A DNA stretch of 64,000 bases from Actinomadura coerulea (GTDB taxonomy: Bacteria > Actinomycetota > Actinomycetes > Streptosporangiales > Streptosporangiaceae). The DNA lies in contig NZ_JACHMQ010000001.1 of NCBI RefSeq assembly GCF_014208105.1, forward strand, positions 5,952,001 to 6,016,000, in the 5' to 3' direction. The position numbers and the translations under genes are program-made. The notes under the pieces are model-generated. The model was not told the DNA's origin. It searched no databases and saw only the letters and a list, made by a program, of their open reading frames with translations. Shown one piece after another: positions 32,047-41,735 of this stretch; the stretch's first letter is position 1, and each line of letters opens with the position of its first letter.

Positions 32047-33819
32047 GTGGCGGCACGCGAAATGATCAAGGTGACGGCGGGGCTGGCGGGTCTCGTTGTG
32101 GGGCTCGCCGGATGCGCCGGAGGAGGTGACGGCGCGACCGCGGAGGGCGCGTCCCGCCAGGGCGGCACGCTGCGCGTCGTCGGGTCCTCCGACGTCGAGC
32201 ACCTCGACCCCGCGTCCGTGGCCAGCGTCGGCGCGTACGGGCTCGTCCGCACGTTCGCCCGGACGCTGTTCGGGAACCGGGCGTCCAACGACTTCCAGGA
32301 GACGGTCCCCGTGCGGCCCGACGTCGCCGAGCGGATCCCGACGCGCGAGAACGGCGACATCGGCAAGGACCGCCGCACGTACACGGTCCGGCTGCGCGAC
32401 GGCGTCCGGTGGAACACCAACCCGCCGCGCCCCGTCACCGCCGAGGACTTCGTCCGCGGCTTCGAGCGGCTGTGCAACCCGGCCTCCCCGTCCGCCGCCA
32501 AGGGCTACTTCGTCTCCACGCTCAGGGGCATGGACGCGTTCTGCCGGGGCTACGGCTCCGTGAACGCCAAGGACGCGCGGGCGATCGCCGCCTACCAGCG
32601 CGACCACGGGTTCGAGGGCGTCCGCGCCGAGAACGAGCGGACGCTGGTGTTCAGGCTCAAGCGTCCCGCCAGCGACTTCCTCAACCTGCTGGCGCTGCCG
32701 GTCACCGCGGCCGCGCCGCAGGAGTACGACCGCTACGTCCCGGACAGTGCCGAGTTCCGGCAGCACACCGTCTCCGACGGCCCGTACCAGATCACCGACT
32801 ACAAGCCGGGCATCTCCTACCTGCTCACCCACAACCCGGTGTGGCAGGCGGGTTCGGACCCGCTCCGCGAGCGGCACGTCGCGAAGATCCAGATCACGCT
32901 GGGGCAGGACTCGCCGGAGACCGTCCAGCAGCAGATCGAGCAGGGCACCGCCGACCTCGCGTGGGACCAGCCCGTCCCGACGTCGGCGATCCCGCGGCTG
33001 CGCGACGACCCGCGCTTCGCGATCAGGGAGACCCCGAACAACAGCCCCTACCTGGTCTTCAACACGCGCAGCCCCCGCAACCGCGGCGCGCTCGGCGACC
33101 GGGCCGTCCGGCAGGCGCTGGAGTACGCCGTCGACCGCAGCGCCCTCATCAAGATCGTCGGCGGTCCGTCGGTGGCGAGGCCGCTGCACACGGTGATCCC
33201 GCCGGGCAACTCCGGTTACGCGGCCGTCGACCACTACCCCACGCCCGGCGAGTCCGGCGATCCCGCCAAGTGCCGTGAACTCCTCGGCAAGACGGGCCGC
33301 TCCGGCCTCTCGCTGAAGTTCCCCTACCGGACCAACAGCGTCCACAAGCTGATCGCCCAGTCCATCGCCCAGAACCTCGACGCCTGCGGGGTGGAGACCG
33401 AGCTGACCCCCGACTCGGGCGGCTCCTTCTACTCCAGCACCCTGTCCACCCCCGCACGCGCCCGCGAGGGCAAATGGGACATCGCCGCTCCCGGCTGGGT
33501 CCCCGACTGGTACGGCAACAACGGCCGCTCGATCATCCAGCCCCTCTTCGACGGCCGCGCCTACGGCCCCGGCTCCACCAACTACGGCGGCTACGACAAC
33601 CCGCAGGTCAACGCCCTCATCGACGCCGCCCTCACCGCCCCCGACGCCCAGCGCGCCGCCGGCTACTGGCAGCAGGCCGACCAGAAGATCATGGAGGACG
33701 CCGCGATCGTCCCCCTCCTCGACCGCGCCCAGACCACCTACCGCTCCTCCCGGGTCCACGGCGCCTTCTTCCTCCCCACCACCGCCGGCTACGACCTAAC
33801 GAGAGTGTTCATCGCCTAG
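32047..33819 (+). CDS. Peptide/nickel-type ABC solute-binding lipoprotein
   Basis: A 590-residue family 5 solute-binding protein. The N-terminal signal KVTAGLAGLVVGLAGCAGG ends in a lipobox (LAGC), so the mature protein is lipid-anchored outside the membrane. GGTLRVVGSSDVEHLDPASVA is the usual start of the mature domain, and YTVRLRDGVRWNTNPPRPVTAEDFVRGFERLC a further signature. GTG start. No permease or ATPase genes are next to it, so it is an orphan that must use a transporter encoded elsewhere, or acts as a sensor. The 250 bp after it show no gene. Confidence 0.9.
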   Translation: MAAREMIKVTAGLAGLVVGLAGCAGGGDGATAEGASRQGGTLRVVGSSDVEHLDPASVASVGAYGLVRTFARTLFGNRASNDFQETVPVRPDVAERIPTRENGDIGKDRRTYTVRLRDGVRWNTNPPRPVTAEDFVRGFERLCNPASPSAAKGYFVSTLRGMDAFCRGYGSVNAKDARAIAAYQRDHGFEGVRAENERTLVFRLKRPASDFLNLLALPVTAAAPQEYDRYVPDSAEFRQHTVSDGPYQITDYKPGISYLLTHNPVWQAGSDPLRERHVAKIQITLGQDSPETVQQQIEQGTADLAWDQPVPTSAIPRLRDDPRFAIRETPNNSPYLVFNTRSPRNRGALGDRAVRQALEYAVDRSALIKIVGGPSVARPLHTVIPPGNSGYAAVDHYPTPGESGDPAKCRELLGKTGRSGLSLKFPYRTNSVHKLIAQSIAQNLDACGVETELTPDSGGSFYSSTLSTPARAREGKWDIAAPGWVPDWYGNNGRSIIQPLFDGRAYGPGSTNYGGYDNPQVNALIDAALTAPDAQRAAGYWQQADQKIMEDAAIVPLLDRAQTTYRSSRVHGAFFLPTTAGYDLTRVFIA

Positions 33820-34069
33820 TCGGGGGGTGGGCCGCCAGAGCGCCCAACTGACCTGAGCCGTCGCCGCAACCACGCAACGACCTCCATGGTTGCGATCGTG
33901 TCCGAAAGCAGCGCCGGCGGCGGAGACGCGAGCGAAGCGAGAGCCCGGTCGTGCAGCGAGCCCATGGCGAGTCGGGGCGATGCCAGCGATCGCCCGCGTC
34001 TTCCGCGATGGAGGGCCGCCAGGCCCGAGGGAGGAGAAAAACGCAATAAGCACGACATACTCTGATCTG

Positions 34070-35389
34070 ATGCGAGCGGGTGAGTTGCGGGGGATCTTGA
34101 AGGGGCGGGATTTCCTGCGCCTCTACGGGACCCGGCTCGCTTCGCAGCTGACGGACGGCGTGTTCCAGGTGGCGCTCGCCGGATACGTGTTCTTCTCTCC
34201 CGAGCGGCAGGCGACGGCGACGAAGGCGGCGGCCGCGTTCGCGGTGACGCTGCTTCCCTACTCGGTTCTCGGGCCGTTCGCCGGTGTGTTCATCGACCGG
34301 TGGCGGCGGCGGCAGATCCTCGTGTGGACGCCGGTGCTGCGCGCGTTCCTCGTGCTGCTCGTCGCGGGACTCGTGGCGGGCGGGCAGGACGGGCTCGGCT
34401 TCTTCCTCGGCGTGCTCGTCGTGCTGGGGGTGAACCGCTTCTTCCTCGCGGCGCTGTCGGCGGCGCTCCCGCACGTCGTGCGGCGCGACCAGCTCGTCAC
34501 GGCGAACGCGTTCAGCGTGACCTCAGGGACGGTCGTCGCGTTCGGGGGTGCGGGGCTCGGCTACGGGCTCCGGCGCGGGTTCGGCGCGGGGCACGACGGG
34601 ACGGCGCTGATCCTCGTGGCCGCGGCGGCGCTGTTCCTGCTGGCCGGACTGATCGCGACGACGCTGCCGAAGGGGCTGCTCGGCCCCCACCGGGCGGCGG
34701 AGGACGTCGAGACCGGGGCGGAGGCGTCGGCGGCGCCCCGGGTCGTCGAGGTGATCCGGGGGGTTCTGAACGGGCTCGTGGACGGGGGGCGGCATATCGC
34801 GCGGCGGCCGCAGGCGGCGCTGGCGCTCGGCGCGATCTCGTTCCACCGGTTCCTGTACGGCGTCGTTCTGATCATGACGCTGCTGCTGTGCCGGAACCAC
34901 TTCGCCGACGGCCCCGACAAGGGCCTGGAGACGTTCGCGCTGATGCTGGGAGTGTCCGGCGCCGGGTACTTCGCGGCGGCACTGATCACGCCGCTGGTGG
35001 TGCGGCGGATCAGCAAGCAGGCGTGGGTGGCGTGGCAGCTCGGCGGGGCGGCGCTGAGCCTGCTCGTCCTCGGCATGCCGTTCGCGGAGCGCCCCTGGGC
35101 GGTCGGCGCCTTCCTGCTCGGCGTGGTGTCGCAGGGCGTGAAGCTGTGCGTCGACACGACGCTCCAGGAGACGATCGACGACGAGTACCGGGGGCGGGTG
35201 TTCGCCGTCTACGACATGCTGTTCAACGCGACGTTCGCCGCTGCCGCCGCCGCTGCCGCGACGTGGCTGCCGCCGGACGGGCGCGCCGGCCTCACGCTCC
35301 TCGCGGTGATCGCGGCGTACGCGGCGGGCGCCGTCGCCTACCGGACGGCCGCCTCCCGCGTGCGCCGGCCGGCGCACGCCCTGCGCTAG
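34070..35389 (+). CDS. MFS transporter
   Basis: A 439-residue protein with 11-12 hydrophobic segments and the MFS loop FIDRWRRRQIL between helices 2 and 3. FLRLYGTRLASQLTDGVFQVALAGYVFF and DDEYRGRVFAVYDMLFNATFAAAAAAAA resemble the MFS_3/enterobactin-exporter-like proteins. A TACTCT hexamer at 34058-34063 precedes the ATG at 34070 by six bases, so a leaderless start is likely. Its TAG overlaps the bioA stop (CTAG), so the two genes are convergent without spacer. Confidence 0.88.
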   Translation: MRAGELRGILKGRDFLRLYGTRLASQLTDGVFQVALAGYVFFSPERQATATKAAAAFAVTLLPYSVLGPFAGVFIDRWRRRQILVWTPVLRAFLVLLVAGLVAGGQDGLGFFLGVLVVLGVNRFFLAALSAALPHVVRRDQLVTANAFSVTSGTVVAFGGAGLGYGLRRGFGAGHDGTALILVAAAALFLLAGLIATTLPKGLLGPHRAAEDVETGAEASAAPRVVEVIRGVLNGLVDGGRHIARRPQAALALGAISFHRFLYGVVLIMTLLLCRNHFADGPDKGLETFALMLGVSGAGYFAAALITPLVVRRISKQAWVAWQLGGAALSLLVLGMPFAERPWAVGAFLLGVVSQGVKLCVDTTLQETIDDEYRGRVFAVYDMLFNATFAAAAAAAATWLPPDGRAGLTLLAVIAAYAAGAVAYRTAASRVRRPAHALR

Positions 35390-36699
35390 AGCGACTCCGC
35401 CACGGCGTGCAGGGCCGCGGCGATGTGGTGCACCTCGTCTTCCGTGCACACGTACGGCGGCATCGTGTAGATCAGCTTGCCGAAGGGCCGCAGCCAGACG
35501 CCGTGCGCCATGGCGATCTCCTGGACGGACGGGACGTCCACCGGCTCGCGCGCCTCCACGACGCCGATCGCGCCGAGGACGCGGACGTCCGCCACCCCGG
35601 GGAACTCCGCGGCGTCTTCGAGCTCGCTGGTCAGGACCGCCTCGATGGTGTCGACCTCGTCCCGCCAGTCGCGGGCGAGCAGCAGGTCGATGGACGCCGA
35701 CGCGACCGCGGCGGCCAGCGGGTTGGCCATGTAGGTGGGCCCGTGCATCAGGACGCCCGCCTCGCCGGAGGTGATGCCGTGGGCGACGCGGTCGGTGCAC
35801 AGCGTCGCGGCCATCGTCATGTAGCCGCCGGTCAGGGCCTTGCCGAGGCACATGATGTCGGGGACGACCTCGGCGTGGTCGCAGCCCCACAGCTCGCCCG
35901 TCCGGCCGAACCCCGTGGCGATCTCGTCCAGGATCAGCAGCAGGCCGTGCTCGTCGGCGATGTCGCGGAGGGCGCGCAGGTACTCGGGGGCGTAGAAGCG
36001 CATGCCACCGGCGCCCTGGACGATCGGTTCCGCGATGATCCCGGCGAGCTCGCCCGCGTGCTTCGCGGCCAGTTCCGCCAGCCCGTCCAGGTACGTCTCG
36101 TCGGGTTCGGCGCTGTAGCCGAGCGGGGGCGGCGGCGCGAAGACGTTCTGGGCGAGGACGTCGGTGAACATGTGGTGCATCCCGTTCACCGGGTCGCACA
36201 CGGCCATGTCGCCGAACGTGTCGCCGTGGTAGCCGCCCCGGACGGTGAGGAGCCGGCGCCGTTCCGGACGCCCCTGCGACCGCCAGAACTGCAGCGCCAT
36301 TTTGATCGCGACCTCGACGCCGACGGACCCCGAGTCGGCGAAGAACACCTTGGTCAGCGGCTCCGGGGTGAGCTCGACGAGCCGCTCGGCGAGCCGGACG
36401 GCGGGCGGGTGCGTGAGCCCGCCGAACATCACGTGCGCCATCTTGCCGAGCTGCCCGGTGACGGCCGCGTTCAGCTTCGGGTGGTTGTAGCCGTGCACGG
36501 CCGCCCACCACGAGGACATGCCGTCGATCAGCTCGGTGCCGTCCGCGAGGGTCAGCCGCACCCCGTCCGCCGACACGACCGGCAGCGCGGGCGCCGACGC
36601 GGGCAGCGGCGCGTAGGGGTGCCAGATGTGCTCGCGGTCGAACTCCAGCATCCGCTCGGTCTCGCGGGGGCTCATCCGCCCCAGCCGCAACGGGATCAT
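35386..36699 (-). CDS. bioA: Adenosylmethionine-8-amino-7-oxononanoate aminotransferase
   Basis: A 437-residue class III aminotransferase of biotin synthesis (KAPA to DAPA with SAM as amino donor). EFDREHIWHPYAPLP, GMSSWWAAVHGYNHPKLNAA, GYHGDTFGDMAVCDP, LDEIATGFGRTGELWGCDHA and the PLP Lys in CLGKALTGGYM are typical of BioA. The ATG overlaps the pcnA stop (ATGA), so it is coupled to pcnA. It is not next to other bio genes in the window; an alternative related activity is possible but the sequence favours BioA. Confidence 0.9.
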   Translation of the reverse strand: MIPLRLGRMSPRETERMLEFDREHIWHPYAPLPASAPALPVVSADGVRLTLADGTELIDGMSSWWAAVHGYNHPKLNAAVTGQLGKMAHVMFGGLTHPPAVRLAERLVELTPEPLTKVFFADSGSVGVEVAIKMALQFWRSQGRPERRRLLTVRGGYHGDTFGDMAVCDPVNGMHHMFTDVLAQNVFAPPPPLGYSAEPDETYLDGLAELAAKHAGELAGIIAEPIVQGAGGMRFYAPEYLRALRDIADEHGLLLILDEIATGFGRTGELWGCDHAEVVPDIMCLGKALTGGYMTMAATLCTDRVAHGITSGEAGVLMHGPTYMANPLAAAVASASIDLLLARDWRDEVDTIEAVLTSELEDAAEFPGVADVRVLGAIGVVEAREPVDVPSVQEIAMAHGVWLRPFGKLIYTMPPYVCTEDEVHHIAAALHAVAESL

Positions 36700-38168
36700 T
36701 CGCCCTCCCCCTCGCCGGAGGGGGCGCCGACGCCCTCGGCGGCGGCCCAGCGGCGCAGCTCCTCGGCCGCGGCCTCCTTGCCGATCATGCCGCGGTCCAG
36801 GCGGAGTTCGAGGAGGAACTTGTAGGCGCGCCCGACGAGGGGACCGGGGGCGATGCCGAGGATCTCCTGGATCTCGTTGCCGTCGATCTCCGGCCGGATC
36901 GCGGCGAGCTCCTCCTCCTCCGCCAGCCGCTCGATCCGCACCTCCAGGTCGTCGTAGGTGCGGCGCAGGCGGTCGGCCTTGCGCTTGTTGCGGGTGGTGC
37001 AGTCGGCGCGCGTCAGCTTGTGCAGGCGGGTGAGGAGCGGCCCGGCGTCGCGGACGTACCGGCGGACGGCCGAGTCCGTCCACTCGCCGGTGCCGTAGCC
37101 GTGGAAGCGCAGGTGCAGCTCCACGAGGCGGGACACGTCGGAGATGACGTCCTTCGGGTAGCGCAGCGCCGTCAGCCGCTTGCGGGTCATCTTCGCCCCC
37201 ACGACCTCGTGGTGGTGGAACGAGACGCGTCCGCCCGCCTCGAACCGGCGGGTCCTGGGCTTGCCGATGTCGTGAAGCAGCGCCGCGAGCCGCAGCACGA
37301 GGTCGGGGCCGTCCTCCTCCTGCGCGATCGCCTGCTCCAGGACGATCAGGGAGTGCTCGTAGACGTCCTTGTGCCGGTGATGCTCGTCGATCTCCAGCCG
37401 CAGCTTCGGCAGCTCGGGCAGGACGTGCGCGGCGAGACCGGTCTCGACCAGCAGCGCCAGGCCCTCCCGCGGGTACCGGCCGCAGAGCAGCTTGGACAGC
37501 TCGTCCCGGACCCGTTCGGCCGACACGATCTCGATGCGGTCCGCCATGTCCTTCATCGCGCGGACGACGTCGGGCGCGACCGTGAAGCCGAGCTGGGAGG
37601 CGAACCGGGCGGCGCGCATCATCCGCAGCGGGTCGTCGCTGAAGGAGTCCTCCGGTCGGCCGGGCGTCCGCAGCACCTTGCGCTGCAGGTCGGTGAGGCC
37701 GCCGAACGGATCGACGAAGTCGTGCCCGGGCAGTCGCGCCGCCATCGCGTTGACGGCGAAGTCGCGGCGGCGCAGGTCCTCCACGAGGGAGGTCCCGTAG
37801 GACACCTCCGGCTTGCGGGACTTCGGATCGTAGGTCTCGCTGCGGTAGGTGGTGATCTCCAGCTCGACGCCGTTCTTGCGCAGGCCGACCGTGCCGAACT
37901 CGATGCCGATCGTCCAGTGCGCGTCCGCCCACCCCCGGATGATCTCCAGGGTGCGCTCGGGCGGGGCGTCGGTGGTCAGGTCCACGTCCTTGGTCGGACG
38001 GCGCAGCAGCGCGTCCCGGACGGGCCCGCCGACCAGCGCCAGCTCGTGACCGGCCGCCGCGAACCGGGTGCCGAGCTCGTCGGCGACGGGCGCGATCCCG
38101 CGCAGCAGCTCGGCGATCGCGGTACGCCGCGAGGACTCTGGGGTCACGTTCTGGTCAGGCACGGCCAT
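36696..38168 (-). CDS. pcnA: CCA tRNA nucleotidyltransferase
   Basis: A 490-residue class II nucleotidyltransferase that adds CCA to tRNA 3' ends. FAAAGHELALVGGPVRDALLRRPTKDVDLTTDAPPE contains the GG-x-VRD and DxD catalytic motifs, RRRDFAVNAMA and EDPLRMMRAARFASQLGF-like segments follow, and a C-terminal HD domain (LLHDIGKPRTRRFE) is present, as in actinobacterial PcnA proteins. The ATG at 38168 follows AAGGA by about ten bases. First gene of a pair with bioA. In actinobacteria this gene usually lies near murJ, as here. Confidence 0.93.
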   Translation of the reverse strand: MAVPDQNVTPESSRRTAIAELLRGIAPVADELGTRFAAAGHELALVGGPVRDALLRRPTKDVDLTTDAPPERTLEIIRGWADAHWTIGIEFGTVGLRKNGVELEITTYRSETYDPKSRKPEVSYGTSLVEDLRRRDFAVNAMAARLPGHDFVDPFGGLTDLQRKVLRTPGRPEDSFSDDPLRMMRAARFASQLGFTVAPDVVRAMKDMADRIEIVSAERVRDELSKLLCGRYPREGLALLVETGLAAHVLPELPKLRLEIDEHHRHKDVYEHSLIVLEQAIAQEEDGPDLVLRLAALLHDIGKPRTRRFEAGGRVSFHHHEVVGAKMTRKRLTALRYPKDVISDVSRLVELHLRFHGYGTGEWTDSAVRRYVRDAGPLLTRLHKLTRADCTTRNKRKADRLRRTYDDLEVRIERLAEEEELAAIRPEIDGNEIQEILGIAPGPLVGRAYKFLLELRLDRGMIGKEAAAEELRRWAAAEGVGAPSGEGEGE

Positions 38169-38546
38169 CGAGCGTATTTCCTTGGTTGACGGGCTGACAA
38201 AGGACTTTCTGGCGAGCGCCGGGGTCCGCACGGAAGTCTTTTCGGGGCCGAAGAAGGACGGGGCCCTTCACACGCCCCGATCCCCGGGTTACGTTTCGGG
38301 CACCCCGACGACGCCCTGCGCGACCCGGTGAGCCTCCCGTACGACAAAGGTAGCGGGATCCAATAGGCCCACGGTCCGCCGCACGTGCGGTTGAGGCGCG
38401 TCACGAGGGTTCGCGTGCCGCGCGGCAGGGATGAGGCCTGCCGTTCCGGGTATGTGGGGATCTCCCCCCGCAGTGTGCGACGCGCGGGGCCGCAGCGAAA
38501 CCAGATCCGGGGGTGAGCGGACGCCCCCCGCGGGATGGAGCCGAAC
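38169..38546. other. Intergenic region without a gene
   Basis: 378 bp separating the divergent pcnA and YbaK-like genes. It must carry both promoters, but no close match to a known promoter, no dyad and no coding frame stands out. Confidence 0.5.
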
Positions 38547-39086
38547 ATGAAGGACGCTCTCACCATCCACCGCACGCTTCTCGGCTGGGAGACGCCGCAC
38601 GAGATCGTGCGGCTGCCCCTCGTGATGACACGGGCCGACGAACTGCCCAGAGCGCTCGGCCTTCCGCCGGAGCGGTGCCTGGTGACGCGCGTCTACTCCT
38701 GCGAGGGCGCCCACCTCGGCCGGCCCTTCCTGGCCGGGGCGATCGTCCCGGCGGGACGTCTGCCGTCCACCGAGGCGGTGCGGCTGGGCACGGGCGCCCG
38801 CGCCGTCCGTCCCGCCCACGCGGACGTGGTCAACGCCGTCACCGAGTACGCGGCCGGCCTGGTCTGCCCGCTCCTCCTTCCGGAGTCGATGCCGCTGCTG
38901 ATCGACCGCGGGCTCGTGGACGGGCTCCACGCCCACGGCGTCGTCTACACCGCGACCGGCGAGGCGTCCACGGCGCTCGGCATCAAGGCCAGCACCCTGT
39001 ACTCCCTCTGCCGCCCGAAACCCGTCGACCTGCTGGCCCCGCTCAGCGCCGCCTCCGCCCCCGGGCGGGACCACGTGACGACCTGA
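38547..39086 (+). CDS. YbaK/ProX-type aminoacyl-tRNA deacylase-like protein
   Basis: A 179-residue protein of the YbaK/EbsC domain family, which hydrolyses mischarged tRNAs. Family features are LVTRVYSCEGAHLGRPFLAGAIVPAGRLPSTEAVRLGTGARAVRPAHADVVNAVTEYAAGLVCPLLLPESMPLLIDRGLVDG and the final HAHGVVYTATGEASTALGIKASTLY. The ATG at 38547 was chosen because GGAG lies six bases upstream. The tRNA specificity cannot be read from sequence, though a role in tRNA quality control fits its position beside the tRNA-maturing pcnA. Confidence 0.75.
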   Translation: MKDALTIHRTLLGWETPHEIVRLPLVMTRADELPRALGLPPERCLVTRVYSCEGAHLGRPFLAGAIVPAGRLPSTEAVRLGTGARAVRPAHADVVNAVTEYAAGLVCPLLLPESMPLLIDRGLVDGLHAHGVVYTATGEASTALGIKASTLYSLCRPKPVDLLAPLSAASAPGRDHVTT

Positions 39087-39254
39087 GCCGCCCGCCCGGC
39101 GCGGCCCCCGCGGCGGACGACACCCGGCAACGCCATGAACACCGACGGACTACCATCGGGGCCGTGGTGCGGGAAAACGACGCCCGCCGTCCTCGGCCTG
39201 TCCTCGCGCCGCCGGACGGGTTCTGGACGGGCACGGCGTGAGGGCGGACGCGGC

Positions 39255-41735
39255 GTGAAAGCGGTCGGACGCGCGTTGGCGCTGGCCGCGATGCTGCCCT
39301 GTCTCGCGATGGCGGCCCCTGCCATGGCGTCCCCGGCGGGGACCCGGGCGCAGGCCCCCGCGAACGCTCCCGGCGGCGCCCCGGCGGCGGCCCACGCGCG
39401 CGCGCAGGTGGCGCTCGCGCTCACCAAGGTCACTCCGAAGACCCTCACCCCGAAATCCAGGATCGAGATCTCCGGGGCGGCGCGGAACCGCAGCGGCCGC
39501 GCGCTGGCCGGCCTCACCCTGCGGCTGCGCTACAGCGCCCAGCCCGTGACCAGCCGGAGCCAGCTCGACCAGCTCGCGTCCGGGCAGCAGGCAGCGCTGC
39601 CCAACGTCGCCCCGCAGCAGCAGTCCCTCGCCCAGGCGACCAGGCCCGGGGTGACCCAGGGATGGAGTTTCCGGACCACCGCGCAGCAGCTGGGCCTGCG
39701 CGCCCCCGTCGCCACCCCGGGCGTCTACCCGATGCGCGTCGAGGTGCTGAACTCCGCGCAGCAGGTCGTCGGCGGCATGACGACCTTCCTGACGATGATG
39801 CCGAAGCAGCGGAGCTTCAAGCCGGTGGCGGTCGGCTGGGTGCTGCCGCTGATCGACCGGATGCACCGTGCCAACGACCGCACGTTCATCGACGACGATC
39901 TCAGCAAGGAGCTGGCGCCCGGCGGCCGGCTCCACCGGATCGTGGAGGCCGGCGGCACCACCGGCACGCCGGTCACCTGGGCGATCGACCCCGCGCTGCT
40001 GGACGACGTGCGGCAGATGGCGTCGGGCGACTACTTCGTCAAGGCGCCCGGGGCGGCGAAGGGCGTCCGCAAGGAGAAGAGCAAGGTCGCCGCGACGTGG
40101 CTGGCGTCGCTCAAGAACGCCGCGAAGGGCGACCCCTACTTCGTCCTCCCGTACGGCGACCCCGACGTCACGGCCCTGGTCAGGCGTAAGACGACCGGCG
40201 ACATCGGCGTCGCCTTCGACGCGCGCAACACCGGTTTCGTGTCGCAGATCCTCGGCCGCCAGCCCGACGCCCACGTCGCCTGGCCGGCGTCCGGCGTCGG
40301 CGGGCCCGGCACGCTCGAACAGCTCGCCAAGTACGCCCTGAAAGACGGCGGGTCGTTCCTGATGAGCAGCTCGCAGTTCGAGAACCCCGCGACGGGCGCG
40401 CAGCCGAACGCGACCACCGCCCTCCCGACGCACCTCGGCACCAAGAAGACCCTCCTCTACGACCAGACGGTCGCCCAGATCCTGAACGAGGGCGCGAGAT
40501 CCGCCTCCCGGGCGCTGATGAGCGAGCAGCGCTTCCTCGCCGAGACCGCGATGATCGCGGCGGAGGCGCCGAGCGTCCAGCGCACCGTCGTCGTCGCCCC
40601 CGACCGGATGTGGGACCCCGCCGACGGGCTCGCCAAGAACCTGCTCACCTACACCAAGGCCGCGCCCTGGATGCGCGAGATGCCGCTGCGCTCGATCGAG
40701 TCGGCCCAGCCGCAGGCCCGCGCCTTCCACGGCTACTCCGACGACTACGAGAAGTACGAGCTGGGCGACGTCCACCTGGGCCAGACCCGGGCGATCGCGA
40801 AGCGCGCGGCGACGTTCCAGGCCGTGATGACCGGCCCGGTGAAGATCTCCTACGAGCGCGCCGTGCTGCGGCTGGAGTCGGTCGGCTGGCGGACGTCGCC
40901 GGGGCGCGCCAAGCGGGTCCGCAAGGAGCTGGAGGACGAGCTCAAGGACGAGATGCACCTGGTCCGCGTCGTCCCCCCGAAGAACAGGCGCGTGCTGATG
41001 GGGGGCAGCTCCGGCAAGCTCCCCGTCCTGGTCGAGAACACGCTGAACGACCAGTCGATCAAGGTCCGGCTCGTCGTGACCTCGGAGAACACCGCCAAGC
41101 TCAAGCTCGGTGAGCTGGAGCCCGACGACGCGGTGATCGAGCTCGGGCCCGGCGAGCGGGCCCAGCGGTGGATCCCGGCGCAGGCGGCCGGCAACGGCAA
41201 CTTCGGCGTCCGCCTCGAGCTGCAGATTCCCGGCGCGCGCGGCCGGACGTACGGTGACGGCGAGACCATCACGGTCACCACGACCGGATACGGGCGGCTC
41301 GCCCTGCTCATCACGGGCGGCGGACTTGCCGTACTCTTCGTGGGCGTCGGAGTGCGGGCCATCAGAGCGAGGCGCCGCCGGAAAGCGGAGGCAGCCGGTG
41401 ACGGGTCGACCGGAATGGGATCGCCGGGGACAGGGGAACCAGGGGCCGGGCTCCCCGGCGCCGGGTTCCCAGGGCCCGGGATACCCTCCGCCGAATACCC
41501 CGGGGCGCCCGGGACAGGGCTATCCGGCGCAGGGCGGCCCGCAGGGGTACCCGCCGGGCCCTCCGCCCCAGGGGCCGCCTCAGGGCCCGCCCCCGCGGGG
41601 GCCGATGCCGCAGGGCAGGCCGGGGACGCGTCCGGGCCCGCAGGCGCCCGGTCCGAGGACCCCGCAGCAGTACCCGGGCCCGCCGACGGGCCGGCCGCCG
41701 GGCACGGCGAACCGCGCCGCCGAGACGGTGGTTGA
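39255..41735 (+). CDS. DUF6049-type secreted membrane-anchored protein
   Basis: An 826-residue protein: signal peptide (VGRALALAAMLPCLAMAAPAMA), an Ig/CARDB-like beta domain, a large extracytoplasmic region (with GWVLPLIDRMHRANDRTFIDDDL and WAIDPALLDDVRQM) and one C-terminal membrane helix (LALLITGGGLAVLFVGVGVRAI) with a basic patch RARRRRK. This architecture sits directly before murJ in many actinobacteria and is thought to serve cell-wall synthesis. The last 112 residues, a Gly/Pro/Ala-rich tail, are read in a frame that overlaps the start of murJ by 338 bp. GTG start. Confidence 0.85.
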   Translation: MKAVGRALALAAMLPCLAMAAPAMASPAGTRAQAPANAPGGAPAAAHARAQVALALTKVTPKTLTPKSRIEISGAARNRSGRALAGLTLRLRYSAQPVTSRSQLDQLASGQQAALPNVAPQQQSLAQATRPGVTQGWSFRTTAQQLGLRAPVATPGVYPMRVEVLNSAQQVVGGMTTFLTMMPKQRSFKPVAVGWVLPLIDRMHRANDRTFIDDDLSKELAPGGRLHRIVEAGGTTGTPVTWAIDPALLDDVRQMASGDYFVKAPGAAKGVRKEKSKVAATWLASLKNAAKGDPYFVLPYGDPDVTALVRRKTTGDIGVAFDARNTGFVSQILGRQPDAHVAWPASGVGGPGTLEQLAKYALKDGGSFLMSSSQFENPATGAQPNATTALPTHLGTKKTLLYDQTVAQILNEGARSASRALMSEQRFLAETAMIAAEAPSVQRTVVVAPDRMWDPADGLAKNLLTYTKAAPWMREMPLRSIESAQPQARAFHGYSDDYEKYELGDVHLGQTRAIAKRAATFQAVMTGPVKISYERAVLRLESVGWRTSPGRAKRVRKELEDELKDEMHLVRVVPPKNRRVLMGGSSGKLPVLVENTLNDQSIKVRLVVTSENTAKLKLGELEPDDAVIELGPGERAQRWIPAQAAGNGNFGVRLELQIPGARGRTYGDGETITVTTTGYGRLALLITGGGLAVLFVGVGVRAIRARRRRKAEAAGDGSTGMGSPGTGEPGAGLPGAGFPGPGIPSAEYPGAPGTGLSGAGRPAGVPAGPSAPGAASGPAPAGADAAGQAGDASGPAGARSEDPAAVPGPADGPAAGHGEPRRRDGG

